Of a DNA stretch of 64,000 nt, positions 25,546 through 34,279 are shown piece after piece (the first letter of the stretch is position 1; each line of letters begins with the position of its first letter). A program made the position numbers and the translations under genes. The notes below the pieces were generated by a model that was not told the DNA's origin, made no database searches, and saw only the letters and a list, made by a program, of their open reading frames with translations. Where the stretch lies: positions 317,007-381,006 of the forward strand of contig CAZSUY010000001.1 in the NCBI GenBank assembly GCA_964610155.1, written 5' to 3'. The stretch is from JAFGBM01 sp964610155 (GTDB lineage: Bacteria; Actinomycetota; Actinomycetes; Actinomycetales; Demequinaceae).

Positions 25546-27520
25546 GGAATCTCACATCCTTTGCGTTGCGCTGGATGAAATTCCGGCGGCTCTCAACATC
25601 CTCACCCATGAGGATCGAAAACAACTCGTCAGCAGAGGCCGCGTCGTCGAGCGTGACCTGGAGAAGTGTTCTGGAGTCTGGGTTCATCGTGGTCTGCCAG
25701 AGCTCCTGGTGATCCATCTCCCCAAGGCCCTTATAGCGTTGAACGGAGTTCTCCTTGGGAACCCTGCGGCCCGCCTTCTGACCCTCCGTGAGCATGACAT
25801 CCCGCTCCCGATCCGAGTAGGCATAGCCGGGCTCGGAATTCGACCACTTGATGCGGTAGAGCGGCGGTTGTGCCAGATAGACAAATCCCGCTTCGATCAG
25901 AGGACGCATGTATCGGAAGAGGAGGGTGAGGAGAAGCGTTCGGATGTGTTGACCATCCACGTCGGCGTCTGCCATCAGCACGATCTTGTGGTACCGACAC
26001 TTCGTGAGATCAAAGTCCTCTCCAATGCCCGTGCCGAAGGCGGTGATGAGGGCCTGGACCTCGGCGTTCGACAAGGCGCGATCGAGCCGTGTCTTCTCGA
26101 CGTTGAGGATCTTTCCTCGAATGGGAAGGATGGCCTGCGTATTCGGATCACGACCCCGTACCGCCGAGCCTCCGGCCGAGTCCCCCTCGACAATGAAGAC
26201 CTCGGACTCCGCCGGATCTCGGCTCTGGCAATCGCGCAATTTGCCCGGCATGCCGCCCGACTCGAGAAGCCCCTTGCGTCTGGTCGCCTCCCTCGCCTTT
26301 CGGGCCGCGATACGGGCGGACGACGCCTGAAGTGCCTTCCTGATGACTTCCTTCGCATCGGTGGGGTGAGAGTCGAGCCAATTGGTTAGCCTCTCCCCCA
26401 CGACCCTCTGGACGAATACCTTCGCCTCGGTGTTACCGAGCTTCGTTTTGGTCTGACCCTCGAACTGGGGCTCCCTCAGTTTCACGGATATGACGGCCGT
26501 CAGGCCCTCGCGTACATCGTCGCCCGTGAGATTTTCGTCCTTCTCCTTGAGGATTCCCTTGTCGCGAGCGTAGCGATTCACGAGCGAGGTCAGGGCCGCC
26601 CGAAATCCTTCCTCGTGGGTTCCCCCCTCAGTGGTCGAAATGGTGTTTGCATACGTGAACACGGCCTCGGAGTATCCGTTTGTCCACTGCATTGCCACCT
26701 CGACGGAGATCTTCGCCTCGAGGTCTTCTGCCTCAAGAGAGATGATCTCCTGGTGGACGCGATCAACCTTCTTCGTGTCATTGAGGTGCTTGACGTAGTC
26801 GATGAGCCCGCCGTCGTATCGGTAGGTCACCAGGCTTGCCTCTGCCTCGTCCTCCTCCGCGACCACATGATCTGCCCGCTCGTCGATGAGGGTGATGGAA
26901 AGGCCCTTGTTGAGGAACGCCATCTGCTGGAGGCGGTGACGGAGCGTCTCATAATCGAACACCGTCGTTTCAAAGATTGTTTCGCTTGGCCAGAACGTGA
27001 TGATAGTTCCGGTATCGCTAGCCTTTTCCCCCTTCGCCAGTTGGGCCACTGGGATTCCTGATAAGAATTCTTGGCGCCAGACACTTCCGTTACGGTGGAC
27101 CTCGGCCTCAAGCCGCGTTGAGAGGGCGTTGACGACCGAAACCCCCACGCCATGAAGTCCCCCGGAAACGGCGTACCCACTCCCCCCGAATTTGCCGCCA
27201 GCGTGCAGGACGGTGAGGACGACCTCGACAGCCGACCGGCCTTCGGACTCGACTATTCCAACAGGAATCCCCCTCCCGTTGTCCACCACCCGAACCCCGC
27301 CATCGGCGAGAAGGGTGACGACGATCCTGTCGCAGTGACCCGCGAGCGCCTCGTCGACCGAGTTGTCGACCACCTCATACACGAGGTGATGCAACCCGCG
27401 CGCACCCGTGGAGCCGATGTACATACTCGGCCGTTTACGTACGGCCTCAAGCCCCTCGAGCACGGTGATGGATGCGGCCCCGTATTCGGGCACGGGCGCC
27501 TTCCCGTCGGTTCCGGCCAC
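25535..27520 (-). CDS. gyrB: DNA gyrase subunit B
   Basis: A 661-residue ATPase subunit driving negative supercoiling. The GHKL fold has EVVDNSVDEALAG and DNGRGIPVG; the transducer has QTKTKLGNTEAK; the Toprim domain has EGDSAGGSAVRGRD and ADADVDGQHIRTLLL. It has the short actinobacterial length without the enterobacterial insert. Start is GTG 27520, with GGAGGGG eight bases upstream. It lies about 135 bp downstream of dciA and overlaps gyrA. Confidence 0.96.
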   Translation of the reverse strand: MAGTDGKAPVPEYGAASITVLEGLEAVRKRPSMYIGSTGARGLHHLVYEVVDNSVDEALAGHCDRIVVTLLADGGVRVVDNGRGIPVGIVESEGRSAVEVVLTVLHAGGKFGGSGYAVSGGLHGVGVSVVNALSTRLEAEVHRNGSVWRQEFLSGIPVAQLAKGEKASDTGTIITFWPSETIFETTVFDYETLRHRLQQMAFLNKGLSITLIDERADHVVAEEDEAEASLVTYRYDGGLIDYVKHLNDTKKVDRVHQEIISLEAEDLEAKISVEVAMQWTNGYSEAVFTYANTISTTEGGTHEEGFRAALTSLVNRYARDKGILKEKDENLTGDDVREGLTAVISVKLREPQFEGQTKTKLGNTEAKVFVQRVVGERLTNWLDSHPTDAKEVIRKALQASSARIAARKAREATRRKGLLESGGMPGKLRDCQSRDPAESEVFIVEGDSAGGSAVRGRDPNTQAILPIRGKILNVEKTRLDRALSNAEVQALITAFGTGIGEDFDLTKCRYHKIVLMADADVDGQHIRTLLLTLLFRYMRPLIEAGFVYLAQPPLYRIKWSNSEPGYAYSDRERDVMLTEGQKAGRRVPKENSVQRYKGLGEMDHQELWQTTMNPDSRTLLQVTLDDAASADELFSILMGEDVESRRNFIQRNAKDVRFLDI

Positions 27521-27656
27521 TAGAATCGCCCCTCCAAGCGCTTGGCGCGGCCAGATTGGGCACGCGCACTACTACAAGCCATTCTAGTCGGCCCCGGAGC
27601 CCGTCTCGCGCTACTCACAGCCACTGCTACATGGCTCGTCCCCCCCAGATTCAGTG

Positions 27657-28190
27657 CTATCCGTACGTATCTCGCGGCCCCCGGCCTTTGACCGTCCGTT
27701 GCCCCCTAATCCACGATCTCGTCGAAGGCCTCTCAATCCTGATGGACGAAACCACCGTGCGTCCGATCTCCTCATTCAGTCGCTGCCGAATGTTCCCAGA
27801 GACGACGAGCAGTTGCTCCGCCCATGCCGTCGAGGATGCCCGGAGAATGAGGATTCCCGCGTCGAATGCCACCACATCGCAATGACGTGCGATCTCGTCC
27901 CCCACGACCTCCCGCCATCTCCCGGCAACGGAGGCTACCTCAATCTGTTCCTTCCATCCCATGCGATCAATGACGCGGGCAATCTCCCCGCCTACACTCG
28001 TTGGTTCTCGTCCCCGTCCATAGGGGGAGGGATCTACACCGCCACCCTGACCCCGGACCGCCCGCTCACGTGCCGCGACCCCCGCTGGTTTGCGAACGGT
28101 TCCCCGCCGTCGGGCTCCCGCCCGTGCCCGCTCCATCGCTTCTCTCGCCTGCTGAGCGGCGTCCTTCGCCTTTTCACTCGGCTTATCCAC
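27657..28190 (-). CDS. dciA: DciA-like (DUF721) replicative helicase-loading factor
   Basis: A 177-residue protein between recF and gyrB, the position of mycobacterial Rv0004. Its basic, alanine-rich N-terminal half is probably disordered. The C-terminal DUF721 domain has VIDRMGWKEQIEVASVAGRW, VGDEIARHCDVVAF and LILRASSTAWAEQLLVVSGN, ending with INxx-like NEEIGRTVVSSIRI. DciA proteins bind and load DnaB in bacteria without DnaC or DnaI, and no dnaC is seen here. Start GTG 28190 overlaps the recF stop by 8 nt. Confidence 0.88.
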   Translation of the reverse strand: MDKPSEKAKDAAQQAREAMERARAGARRRGTVRKPAGVAARERAVRGQGGGVDPSPYGRGREPTSVGGEIARVIDRMGWKEQIEVASVAGRWREVVGDEIARHCDVVAFDAGILILRASSTAWAEQLLVVSGNIRQRLNEEIGRTVVSSIRIERPSTRSWIRGQRTVKGRGPRDTYG

Positions 28191-29319
28191 CGGGTGTCAC
28201 CCGTCCTCCCTCAACCATGAAGACCGCGCCGCCCAGGGCTTGCGGAACATCGGCTCCAACTGCGGCCGTCACGATGACCTGCTGAGCCATGACCGCGCGA
28301 TGTGCGAGCGCTGCCCTCCGTGTCCCATCCAGCTCGGCAAAAACATCATCAAGGATCAAGACCGGTTCGCCATCTTCACCGGAATCGGGGCCCCCCGACG
28401 CGGTGAGCAGCGCATACACGCCGAGACGCAACGCGAGCGCCGCCGACCAGGCTTCCCCGTGACTTGCGAATCCCCGAGCCGGCAACTCGCCTATCGATAC
28501 AACTAGATCGTCCCGGTGTGGTCCTACCAGGCATACCCCCCGTTCACGTTCACGCGCGCCTTCCCGTGCAATCGCCTCGGCCAAGGCTCCAGCGAGCGCC
28601 GCCTCGTCCTCGTGGTTGGAAATCCCGGTGATATCGATCGAAGACCTATATTGGAGGGAACAGGCCGAGTCCTGGGGGGCCACGTCCCCATAGGCTTCGG
28701 CAACATGCGGGTGGAGTTTTTCGACGGCGCCTGCCCTGGCCCTAATGATCCGCGCGCCGAGGCGGGCAAGCTTCTCGTTCCATACCTCTAGGGTCGTGCC
28801 GTCTGAGCCCTTTCCCCGAAGCGACCTGAGGAGAGCGCCCTTCTGTCGAATGACCCGTTCGCAATCTGCCAAATCCCCCGCTACTTTTGGAATGAGTGCC
28901 ACGCAAACCTCGTCAAGAAAGTGCCTTCGGCCTGCGGGTTCGCCCTTGACCAAGTCGATGTCTTCCGGCGAGAAGACAACTGTCCGGAGGATTCCGACGA
29001 TATCCCGTGGCCGCGAGGGGGAAAGGTTGAGTCTTGCGGTATTCGCCCCACCCGAGATGATCGTGATCTCAAGACTCAATTCACGATGTGCTCTTTCGAC
29101 TGTTCCCCGCACGATTGCTTTGGTGTGTCCCGCCCGTATCAATGGTGCGTCGGTCGCAACCCGGTGGCTCGATTGCGTCCCCAGATACCGGATTGCCTCA
29201 ATGATGTTGGTCTTGCCGGCACCGTTTCTGCCCAGGAGGATCGTGGTCCCCTTTGGCAGATCAAATTCAAGTTCCCGATACGAGCGGAAGTCGGTAAGGG
29301 CAAGCCGACTGAGGCGCAT
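28183..29319 (-). CDS. recF: DNA replication and repair ATPase RecF
   Basis: A 378-residue SMC-like ATPase acting in gap repair and RecA loading with RecO and RecR. The N-terminus MRLSRLALTDFRSYRELE leads into Walker A LLGRNGAGKTNIIEAI. The signature region is near LVGPHRDDLVVSI, and Walker B is PVLILDDVFAELDGTRR. It lies 3 nt after the dnaN stop and overlaps dciA by 8 bp, so dnaN-recF-dciA form one tightly packed unit. Confidence 0.95.
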   Translation of the reverse strand: MRLSRLALTDFRSYRELEFDLPKGTTILLGRNGAGKTNIIEAIRYLGTQSSHRVATDAPLIRAGHTKAIVRGTVERAHRELSLEITIISGGANTARLNLSPSRPRDIVGILRTVVFSPEDIDLVKGEPAGRRHFLDEVCVALIPKVAGDLADCERVIRQKGALLRSLRGKGSDGTTLEVWNEKLARLGARIIRARAGAVEKLHPHVAEAYGDVAPQDSACSLQYRSSIDITGISNHEDEAALAGALAEAIAREGARERERGVCLVGPHRDDLVVSIGELPARGFASHGEAWSAALALRLGVYALLTASGGPDSGEDGEPVLILDDVFAELDGTRRAALAHRAVMAQQVIVTAAVGADVPQALGGAVFMVEGGRVTPGG

Positions 29320-29322
29320 GCC

Positions 29323-30450
29323 CTAGGCGGATATTCGGATTGGGACCAACAAGTATCGGAACTGCGGCGAAGCGGGTCCGTCCAACTTTTCAACTCCCAT
29401 GAATTCCACCGGCTTCGTTTCCTGCGTGAAACCCAACCGGACGTAGTCCGTCATCATCGCCGTCAGTCCATCAAGAAGGTAGTGAGGGTTGAACGCCACG
29501 GTGATCTCTCCCCCCTCGATCGCGGCTTCAATTGCCTCAGACGCCTGGGCGTCTTCCGTCTGTCCCGCGTCTAGGACGACTTCTCCATCGGCAAACGCCA
29601 GCCGAACGGAACTGTTCCGTTCTGCCACCAATGAGACTCGACGTGTTGCGTCAATGAGATCACTTGTCTTGACGAGCGCCGTGATCGGAGATTCTTCAGG
29701 GAAGAGCCGCCGAACGGGAGGGTACTCGCCATCCATGAGCAACGACGTCGTCATCAACCCCCCTGCTGCGAATCCCACCAATTTCTTCTCGTCCTCCGTC
29801 GATAGGGCAACCTGCACCTCTCCAGAACCAAGGGCTCTAGCCGACTCCACGAGCATCTTTGCTCGGATAAGTGCTACGGCAGACACGTTTGATGAATCAG
29901 GTTTCCACGTGAGTTCTCGGAGGGCGAGCCGATACCGATCTGTCGCAAGGAGGGAGATTTTGGATCCCTCGATCTCCAGACGAACACCGGTCAAGATCGG
30001 CAACGTCTCGTCTCGTGAAGAGGCGGAACTGACTTGCGTAACCGCCTGAAGAAGATCCGACCCATCAACGATGCCTGATTGAGCTGGAAATTCTGGAAGA
30101 ACGGGAAACTGGTCTACGGGCATGGTCGCTAGTGTGAATTTACTTGCTCCACAAACCACTATGACTTTCGTTCCTTCGAGACTGAATTCAACAGGTTTGC
30201 TCGGCAGGGCATTGGCTATTTCTTTAAGCAGCCTTCCCGAAACCAACGCCGTTCCCTCGGAAACAACCTCTGCAGGAATTTCTCCCTTAGCCGACACTTC
30301 ATAATCGAAGCTCGACAGTCGTACGGTTCCCGTACGTTCTGCCTCAATCTTGATTCCCGCGAGTACCGGTGTTGGCGGCCGATGAGGAACGGCGCGCGAT
30401 GTCCACGCTACCGCCTCGTCCAAAACGTCGCGATCGACAGTAAACCTCAT
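29323..30450 (-). CDS. dnaN: DNA polymerase III sliding clamp, beta subunit
   Basis: A 375-residue clamp that tethers the replicase to DNA; three beta-clamp domains are apparent. Recognised segments are MRFTVDRDVLDEAVAWTSR, AGIKIEAERTGTVRLSSFDYE, GVRLEIEGSKISLLATDRYR and FNPHYLLDGLTAM, with the usual C-terminal RYLLVPIRI-type end. Start ATG 30450 has AAGGAG six bases upstream. It is separated from dnaA by 433 bp, the candidate origin. Confidence 0.95.
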   Translation of the reverse strand: MRFTVDRDVLDEAVAWTSRAVPHRPPTPVLAGIKIEAERTGTVRLSSFDYEVSAKGEIPAEVVSEGTALVSGRLLKEIANALPSKPVEFSLEGTKVIVVCGASKFTLATMPVDQFPVLPEFPAQSGIVDGSDLLQAVTQVSSASSRDETLPILTGVRLEIEGSKISLLATDRYRLALRELTWKPDSSNVSAVALIRAKMLVESARALGSGEVQVALSTEDEKKLVGFAAGGLMTTSLLMDGEYPPVRRLFPEESPITALVKTSDLIDATRRVSLVAERNSSVRLAFADGEVVLDAGQTEDAQASEAIEAAIEGGEITVAFNPHYLLDGLTAMMTDYVRLGFTQETKPVEFMGVEKLDGPASPQFRYLLVPIRISA

Positions 30451-30883
30451 GGTCAGCTCCTTCGCTTCACTCACGGACAGACTACGCCAACCGTATCGTT
30501 ATCGGTCTAGACGACGGAGCGAGACTTGGGGTAGTTGATGACAAGGTTGTTGATGACCTATGAACGCTGATTGATCATGAAGATTAAGGTTAGACAACAG
30601 TCGTAGTAGGCAAGACGAAGATGGGGAAAAGACACGAAACCCCAGGTAACTCGAAGGAGGTGAGAAAACAAGGTTGGGGAAGGTGGGAGGAAAGTTGTGG
30701 AAAGCCGACGAGAGGGGACACCGAGGGAGGGGGGCTACGAAAATAACACACACGTATTCCCCAGGGAAGGGAAGGTCTTCCACCGAAATTCACAGAGTTA
30801 TTCACAGGTGTGTAATTCGATTACGGTCCATCAAATACAAACGAGGTACGTACCAAGACCCCGGCGGGCAGGTCTTCGGGTTG
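30451..30883. other. Candidate oriC in the dnaA-dnaN spacer
   Basis: The 433-bp spacer has no convincing gene. It holds TTATTCACA at 30798-30806 (one base from the E. coli DnaA box), a weaker AAATTCACA 12 bp before it, and CTTTCCACA on the minus strand at 30696-30704. The stretch 30537-30600 is richer in A+T than its surroundings and could unwind. Genes run leftward on one side (dnaN to gyrA) and rightward from rpmH on the other, as expected at an origin. Box density is low for an actinobacterial oriC. Confidence 0.6.
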
Positions 30884-32272
30884 CTAGGAACGGGATTGTT
30901 GTTTGATGCGTGCGTGGATCTCCGTGACCTGGTTGTACATTTGACGCCGTTGAGTGATCTGGTCCTCTACTTTTTTGACTGCATACATGACGGTTGTGTG
31001 ATCCTTGCCCCCAAAATGCTCTCCGATCTTAGGCAGGGAGAGGTCTGTAAGTTGACGGCAAAGGTACATCGCAACCTGACGGGCGGTGACATACACCCTT
31101 GACCGAGAAGTCCCCGTCAACTCATCTATGGTGATGCCGAAGTATTCAGCTGTCTTTCCGATGATGGTCGCCGCGGTTACTTCGGAATTATCGTCACTGA
31201 TTAGATCCTTGAGGACCACCTGGGCGAGGCTAAGGTCGACGGGTTGTTTGTTGAGGGCCCCAAAGGCGGTCACCCTGATGAGGGCTCCTTCGAGTTCTCG
31301 AATGTTTGTGGTGATATTCGAAGCGATATATCCAAGAACGTCATCGGGTGCCTGGATGGCATTCCCCTGGGCCTTCTTTCGCAGGATGGCGATACGGGTC
31401 TCAAGGTCAGGCGCCTGGACATCGGTCATCAAGCCCCACTCGAATCGCGTGCGCATGCGTTCCTCAATGCCGGCAAGGTGGCGGGGGGATACGTCGGAGG
31501 TGATGACGACATGTTTGCCGGCGTTGTGAAGGGCGTTGAAGGTGTGGAAGAACTCCTCGAGGGTTTGCTCTTTTCCCTGAAGAAACTGGATGTCGTCGAT
31601 GAGGAGGATATCCACCTCGCGGTAGTAGCGCTTGAAGGCCGCCTTCCTGTCGTCACGGATGGCGTTGATGAAATCGTTGGTGAACTCTTCAGAGTTGACG
31701 TACCGGACCCGAAGCTGCGGCCTGAGTTGCAGGGTGTAGTGGCCGATGGCATGGAGCAGATGGGTCTTGCCTAAGCCAGAAGCGCCGTAGATGAAGAGGG
31801 GGTTGTAGGTCTTGCCGGGAGCCTCAGCAACCGCGAGAGCGGCCGCGTGAGCGAACCGGTTGGAGGCTCCGATGACGAAGGTGTCAAAGACGTACCGGGG
31901 GTTGAGGTGCGGATCCTCGGATGCGGTGGGTTTCGTGCGCCGCTTACCGGACTTGGCGGGTTCGGGTTCTGAGACGTCCTCGACGACTTCGGGAGGCGTG
32001 ATGCTGGAGTCGACGGTAACCGCGAAGCGGACGTCTCGGCTGAGGACAGTACGCAAGGCCTTGGTGATCGACTCCCGGAGTTGACTCTCCAGGTGGTTTT
32101 TCGTGAATTCCTCAGCGACGGCGAGGAAGACGTTCTCCTCAAGAACCGCAAGGGGTTTGACGAGTCGAAGGAAGGAATGATTCTGGGGGGTCAAGGAGTG
32201 GCTCGACCTGAGAAGATCAAGGGTCTTCGACCAGACGATATCAGCTGATTCGTCTGTCTCGGAGATCTCCAT
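30884..32272 (-). CDS. dnaA: Chromosomal replication initiator DnaA
   Basis: A 462-residue AAA+ initiator binding DnaA boxes and opening oriC. Domain I begins VWSKTLDLLRSSHSLTP; domain II is short; domain III has NPLFIYGASGLGKTHLLHAI (Walker A) and DILLIDDIQFLQGKEQT (Walker B); domain IV ends with the DNA-binding GGKDHTTVMYAVKKVE. ATG 32272 is preferred because it gives the usual N-terminal length and leaves two DnaA boxes upstream. ATG 32335 is an alternative: a TAGATT hexamer lies 8 nt before it. Confidence 0.93.
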   Translation of the reverse strand: MEISETDESADIVWSKTLDLLRSSHSLTPQNHSFLRLVKPLAVLEENVFLAVAEEFTKNHLESQLRESITKALRTVLSRDVRFAVTVDSSITPPEVVEDVSEPEPAKSGKRRTKPTASEDPHLNPRYVFDTFVIGASNRFAHAAALAVAEAPGKTYNPLFIYGASGLGKTHLLHAIGHYTLQLRPQLRVRYVNSEEFTNDFINAIRDDRKAAFKRYYREVDILLIDDIQFLQGKEQTLEEFFHTFNALHNAGKHVVITSDVSPRHLAGIEERMRTRFEWGLMTDVQAPDLETRIAILRKKAQGNAIQAPDDVLGYIASNITTNIRELEGALIRVTAFGALNKQPVDLSLAQVVLKDLISDDNSEVTAATIIGKTAEYFGITIDELTGTSRSRVYVTARQVAMYLCRQLTDLSLPKIGEHFGGKDHTTVMYAVKKVEDQITQRRQMYNQVTEIHARIKQQSRS

Positions 32273-32291
32273 CTGTTCACGCCCTCTCTTG

Positions 32292-32312
32292 TTTTCCACA
32301 GGTTTCTCCACA
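32292..32312. promoter_or_regulatory. Two DnaA-box-like sequences in the dnaA 5' region
   Basis: On the plus strand, TTTTCCACA (32292-32300) and TTCTCCACA (32304-32312) are spaced by 3 bp, each close to the TTATCCACA consensus. They lie just upstream of the preferred dnaA start (32272) and downstream of a TAGATT -10-like box at 32344-32349. Autorepression of dnaA by DnaA is the likely meaning. Confidence 0.55.
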
Positions 32313-32432
32313 CCGGTAGAGTGCTTGTCGCCCATTCGTTATCAATCTAATGGCGTGTCACGGCCTTCCGCCATGGGCCTGTGGGTGGAGCCTAGTACGT
32401 TCGGGCGGCTACGCCAACGCCAAGAGAGGGAT

Positions 32433-32461
32433 TTGACGGGCACCGACCGATCACGTACGGT
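32433..32461 (+). promoter_or_regulatory. SigA-type promoter of the rpmH operon
   Basis: TTGACG (32433-32438) and TACGGT (32456-32461) are separated by exactly 17 bp, a strong housekeeping promoter pattern. It points toward rpmH (start 32502), predicting a leader of about 35 nt. Confidence 0.65.
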
Positions 32462-32501
32462 TATCGCGCCGATTCGACCATTCCAACAAGTGGAGTCTTC
32501 C

Positions 32502-32639
32502 GTGACCAAGCGAACGTTCCAACCGAACAACCGACGCCGCGCCAAGGTACATGGATTTAGGCTTCGCATGCGAACCCGCGCCGGACGAGCGATCCTTTCC
32601 GCCCGTCGTCGTAGGGGCCGCGAGAGCCTCTCGGCCTAG
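32502..32639 (+). CDS. rpmH: 50S ribosomal protein L34
   Basis: A 45-residue very basic protein: VTKRTFQPNNRRRAKVHGF, then RMRTRAGRAILSARRRRGR. This is the complete L34 pattern, a small component of the large ribosomal subunit. Start GTG 32502 has GGAG six bases upstream. The rnpA GTG begins directly after its stop codon. rpmH-rnpA-yidD-yidC is the classic order opposite dnaA. Confidence 0.96.
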   Translation: MTKRTFQPNNRRRAKVHGFRLRMRTRAGRAILSARRRRGRESLSA

Positions 32640-32981
32640 GTGCTTCCCTCCGCTTCGAGGCTACGAGCGGCACCGGACTGGGCCGCAATGAAGCGGGGTG
32701 CAACGGCGAGCCGGACAACAGTCGTGGTGAGAGCAGGCCGCATCGAGGGAGACCGAAGAGTCGCGGGCCTAGCCGTCTCAAGGGCGGTGGGAGGGGCCGT
32801 GGTCAGGAACACGATCAAGCGTCGCTTGCGGGCGATCCTTGTGGAGATCCTTCCAGAGCTTCCTCAAGGAACGGGCATTGTTGTCCGAGCCTTGCCTCCC
32901 GCTGCGATGGCGTCCTTTGACGCGATAGCGGACGATGTACGGGGGGCGACCTGCTCCGCCCTTCGAAAGGGAACTCGATGA
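32640..32981 (+). CDS. rnpA: Ribonuclease P protein component
   Basis: A 113-residue protein cofactor of RNase P, which matures tRNA 5' ends together with the rnpB RNA (not in this window). The core GLAVSRAVGGAVVRNTIKRR contains the RNR-type motif, followed by LRAILVEILPELPQGTGIVV. Start GTG 32640 immediately follows the rpmH stop. It overlaps yidD by 4 bp. Confidence 0.95.
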   Translation: MLPSASRLRAAPDWAAMKRGATASRTTVVVRAGRIEGDRRVAGLAVSRAVGGAVVRNTIKRRLRAILVEILPELPQGTGIVVRALPPAAMASFDAIADDVRGATCSALRKGTR

Positions 32982-33310
32982 GTATGGTACCTGTGGGGAT
33001 GTGGCGAATCCGTCGGATTCCCCGCCTAGTGGGCATGGCCCTGGTTTACACCTACCAGAGGACGATCTCGCCCCTCCTCGGGCCCAGATGCCGGTATTAT
33101 CCGTCGTGTTCGCACTATGGGTACACCGCCATCGAGCGGTACGGCCTCATCAGGGGTTCGGTGCTCGCCGGGTGGCGTATTCTCAGGTGCAACCCGTGGA
33201 GCGCCGGAGGCATCGACGATGTCCCGATGATCGGCGATCCGCTATATCGGCGGGCGAAGGAAGCCGGCAAGGGTCGGCGCGAGTGTGCGGTCGCAACGAC
33301 CGCCGAATGA
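32978..33310 (+). CDS. yidD: Membrane protein insertion efficiency factor YidD
   Basis: A 110-residue amphipathic membrane-associated protein. The family block is intact: YQRTISPLLGPRCRYYPSCS, HYGYTAIERYGLIRGS, and RILRCNPWSAGGIDDVP. It assists YidC-dependent insertion. The basic C-terminal tail is short. ATG overlaps the rnpA stop region, and yidC starts 14 bp later. Confidence 0.95.
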   Translation: MSMVPVGMWRIRRIPRLVGMALVYTYQRTISPLLGPRCRYYPSCSHYGYTAIERYGLIRGSVLAGWRILRCNPWSAGGIDDVPMIGDPLYRRAKEAGKGRRECAVATTAE

Positions 33311-33324
33311 GATAAGGGGAACAC

Positions 33325-34260
33325 GTGGGTGCACTGTTTGAGTTGCTTTCGAAGGGCGTCGCATTCGTCCTCGTTGGATTCGAGAAGGTCTTTGGATTCT
33401 TCGGGATGTCGTCGACCTCAGGGTGGACCTGGGCGCTGTCCATCGTCGGCCTGGTTGTCGCGATCCGGGTCCTCCTCATTCCCCTTTTCGTGCGCCAGAT
33501 CAAGGCGACTCGTACCCAACAACTCATCGCGCCGGACCTGAAGAAGATCCAACAGAAGTACAAGGGCAAGAAGGACCAGGCCTCGCGGGAGGCGATGAGC
33601 CGCGAGACGATGGCCCTCTACTCCAAGCACAAAACGAATCCGTTCGCCTCATGCCTTCCCATCCTCGTGCAGGCCCCGATCTTCTTCGCCCTTTTTCAGG
33701 TGCTTCGGAACCACCTCCGTCCGGACAGTGACGGAGTCTTCAATGCGTTTGGTCCCATCACGGCCGACCTGGCCCGGGACGCGTACAACTCCACTATCTA
33801 CGGGGCACCCATATCTCAGTCCTTCAACTCATCGATGGACTCAGCGGTCAAGGTGGTTGCCGTCGTTCTCATCGTGGCGATGGTGACGACGACCTTCCTG
33901 ACCCAACGGCAGATCACTCGAAAGAACATGCCTCAGTCGGCCTTGGAGGGGCCCTCGGCATCGGCGACGAAGACCATGATGTACGCGATGCCGTTCATCT
34001 TCGTTCTGTCGGGGCCGTTTTTTCCCATCGGGGTGTTGATCTATTGGACGACGAGCAACCTCTGGACCATGGGTCAGCAGTACTACGTGATTCGGCGGAA
34101 TCCAAACCCGGGATCTGAAGCGGAGAAGGAATTCCTCAAGCGAAAGGCGCTGAAAGCAGCGACGCAGGGGGGCGAGCCGGAATCGGTTCCCGAGGCCATA
34201 GTGGAAGAGCGTCCCCGACAACGGCAACAGCCGCAACGCAAGAAGCGCCGACGCAGGTGA
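33325..34260 (+). CDS. yidC: Membrane protein insertase YidC/Oxa1
   Basis: A 311-residue insertase of the Gram-positive short type, with no large periplasmic domain. Segments: an N-terminal helix, KATRTQQLIAPDLKKIQQKY (cytosolic hairpin), NPFASCLPILVQAPIFFALF, and late helices with PIGVLIYWTTSNLWTMGQQY. A Lys/Arg/Gln-rich C-terminal tail (RQRQQPQRKKRRRR) may contact the ribosome. Start GTG 33325. It is followed by jag, as in many genomes. Confidence 0.95.
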   Translation: MGALFELLSKGVAFVLVGFEKVFGFFGMSSTSGWTWALSIVGLVVAIRVLLIPLFVRQIKATRTQQLIAPDLKKIQQKYKGKKDQASREAMSRETMALYSKHKTNPFASCLPILVQAPIFFALFQVLRNHLRPDSDGVFNAFGPITADLARDAYNSTIYGAPISQSFNSSMDSAVKVVAVVLIVAMVTTTFLTQRQITRKNMPQSALEGPSASATKTMMYAMPFIFVLSGPFFPIGVLIYWTTSNLWTMGQQYYVIRRNPNPGSEAEKEFLKRKALKAATQGGEPESVPEAIVEERPRQRQQPQRKKRRRR

Positions 34261-34279
34261 CTAGGACGGGAGAACGGCC

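Noticed and set aside
27521..27656. Possible small gene between dciA and gyrB
   Set aside because: I found no frame with both a start signal and sensible composition; it probably holds the gyrB promoter.
29410..29440. A parS-like GTTTC...GTGAAAC sequence inside dnaN
   Set aside because: The centre is broken (TTTCCTGCGTGAAAC), so the palindrome is lost and ParB binding is unlikely.
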